Shown: positions 8,904 to 9,987 of the stretch, piece by piece
Layout: each line of letters starts with the position of its first letter
Numbering within the stretch: position 1 is the first letter of the stretch
Assembly (NCBI GenBank): GCA_937983495.1
Contig: CALKAA010000300.1
Coordinates: 1-9,987, forward strand
Source: an uncultured Gemmobacter sp.
Lineage (GTDB): Bacteria; Pseudomonadota; Alphaproteobacteria; Rhodobacterales; Rhodobacteraceae
Direction: 5' to 3'
DNA: 9,987 nt
Notes under the pieces: model-generated
What the model was told of the DNA's origin: nothing
The model's database searches: none
The model's input: the letters and a program-made list of their open reading frames with translations, nothing else
Program-made: the position numbers and the translations under genes

Positions 8904-9987
8904 CGGGACATCTCCAGGGCGAGGGTCAAGGCGGCAGGCAGAGCCGTATCAAACCAGATCGGATCCGCTGCACGCAGCGCAATAAGTTGTAAATGCTTTT
9001 GAGGGTTGAGGTCAGATCGCCGTCCGGCTGCGACCTCGGCCGCGACCAAGGGAGCGTGCAACAGCGGAAGGACATCCTCCGCCCCAGGCATCGGGAAATT
9101 CAATAATCGCGCAGACAAGCCCGATACACCATCGGGCAGCCCAGAGAAGCGACGAAGCGCATCCTGCGCCGCATCTGCAAGGCGATCCCGGGCTTTGGGC
9201 ACGGCCAGCGGGATCGGAGCACCGGTCGCCGTCAGCGCCAAAGCCCCTTCGCCAGCCTTCGCTAGGGCCTGCCCGAGATGAACCGCCAGCTCGGGACGAA
9301 GAGCGATGATTTCGCCAGCCGTTTTCGCCAGTCGCTCCGCAATCAGCACACCTGTTTCGTCTTCAGAAATACCCGCAATCCTTAACCGATCACGCAATCC
9401 TTCGCGCACCGAAACCAATGCCTCTGCCCAGGCGGCGCAAGGGACTAAGGGCCACCAAAGGGGACTTTCTGTCTCTATCAGCAGGGCCGCAGCACGATCT
9501 GCACGGCCCACACGCAGCAGAAGCGCCACCGCAGCGGCAGGAACGCGGGCAAGAGCCTGCATCTGATCAAGCGCAGAAGCATCCCCGGCATCTCTGACGG
9601 CAAGGATCAGGCTCCATATCCTGTCCCATCCCATGTCATCGGGTTCAGATAGCAAACGCCGCCACTCCTGTGCGTAATCCTGAAGGCGCTGCTCACGCGA
9701 AGACCATTCTCCGGGTTGCGTCGACCAGACCATAGGCCGCATCACACCACGGCTTTCCGAATAGCCCTGGATAAACCAAAGCCCCTCGCCTTCGCCGAGC
9801 CAAACCGCCGGATCCGTGCGGCTTTCGACCTCAACCCTCTCGATCCGGGCAGGATCATCGAGACAGACCCCGATCAGGCGCGTCACGCCTGTCCCGAGAT
9901 GCCAGAAGGGCCCCGCGGGCTCGGCACTCCAATCATATCGGCCGATCTCCAGTCGAGGCGTTTCCTGCCCGCCTCCGATCAGACGCA
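8900..9987 (-). CDS. druH: C-terminal part of a large helicase-partner protein, probable DruH (partial)
   Basis: The reading frame is open from the TGA at 8900-8902 to the right edge, giving 361 codons. The start lies outside the window. A GTG at 9884-9886 is in frame, but the residues before it (for example IGRYDWSAEP and GPFWHLGTGVTR) continue in the same coding style, so it is an internal valine. The visible part begins with a beta-rich, Trp-rich segment (DPAVWLGEGEGLWFIQGY), followed by a mainly helical, Ala/Leu-rich region ending RAADPIWFDTALPAALTLAL. I see no nuclease, ATPase or methylase motif. The 4-bp overlap with the helicase gene implies translational coupling and a joint function. 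In Druantia type III the helicase DruE is preceded by DruH, a protein of about a thousand residues without recognised domains, which fits. The DruH name rests on context more than on residues, because the fragment itself carries no diagnostic motif. Confidence 0.65.
   Translation of the reverse strand, partial: RLIGGGQETPRLEIGRYDWSAEPAGPFWHLGTGVTRLIGVCLDDPARIERVEVESRTDPAVWLGEGEGLWFIQGYSESRGVMRPMVWSTQPGEWSSREQRLQDYAQEWRRLLSEPDDMGWDRIWSLILAVRDAGDASALDQMQALARVPAAAVALLLRVGRADRAAALLIETESPLWWPLVPCAAWAEALVSVREGLRDRLRIAGISEDETGVLIAERLAKTAGEIIALRPELAVHLGQALAKAGEGALALTATGAPIPLAVPKARDRLADAAQDALRRFSGLPDGVSGLSARLLNFPMPGAEDVLPLLHAPLVAAEVAAGRRSDLNPQKHLQLIALRAADPIWFDTALPAALTLALEMSR
8912..8915 (-). promoter_or_regulatory. 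Shine-Dalgarno site of the helicase gene
   Basis: On the minus strand GGAG lies 8 bases before the ATG at 8901-8903, inside the last codons of the upstream gene. Together with the ATGA stop/start overlap it fixes the helicase start and indicates coupled translation of the two proteins. No promoter is needed or seen between the genes. Confidence 0.6.

Overview
The window is GC-rich, and the gene content and codon choice look alphaproteobacterial (Rhodobacterales/Paracoccus-like, judged by eye). Every gene I can support lies on the minus strand, so the region reads from right to left. It looks like an accessory 'defence island' stretch rather than core genome.

Right part (2916-9987): a two-gene operon fills about 7 kb. 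The upstream gene enters from beyond the right edge and only its last 361 codons are visible. It is alpha-helical with no catalytic motif I can name. Its stop codon overlaps the ATG of the next gene by 4 bp. That second gene encodes a complete 1995-residue protein: a DEAH-box superfamily-2 helicase, several cysteine clusters, a DUF1998-type module and a C-terminal extension with weak PLD-like/MIT_C-like character. A giant DUF1998 helicase translationally coupled to a large protein without known domains is the layout of Druantia type III anti-phage systems (druH-druE), and that is my preferred reading.

Middle (2135-2915): about 780 bases with no convincing gene. It holds a possible 41-codon membrane mini-protein, a 37-codon open tail on the plus strand that looks like a gene remnant, and two small palindromes.

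Left part (1-2134): a conserved-looking but unrecognised protein of about 358 residues, with one weak hydrophobic segment and an acidic hinge. It is followed by a ParD/ParE-type toxin-antitoxin operon with a palindromic candidate operator at its promoter. The left edge (1-249) has no gene. It contains a minus-strand intrinsic terminator, a 9-bp direct repeat and a 13-bp match to the 3' end of a tRNA-fMet, which could be an attachment-site remnant.

Taken together, a helicase-based defence operon, an orphan protein of unknown function and a stabilising toxin-antitoxin pair are consistent with a mobile or formerly mobile island. No integrase or transposase is visible in the window itself. Family names were assigned by reading motifs, without database searches.
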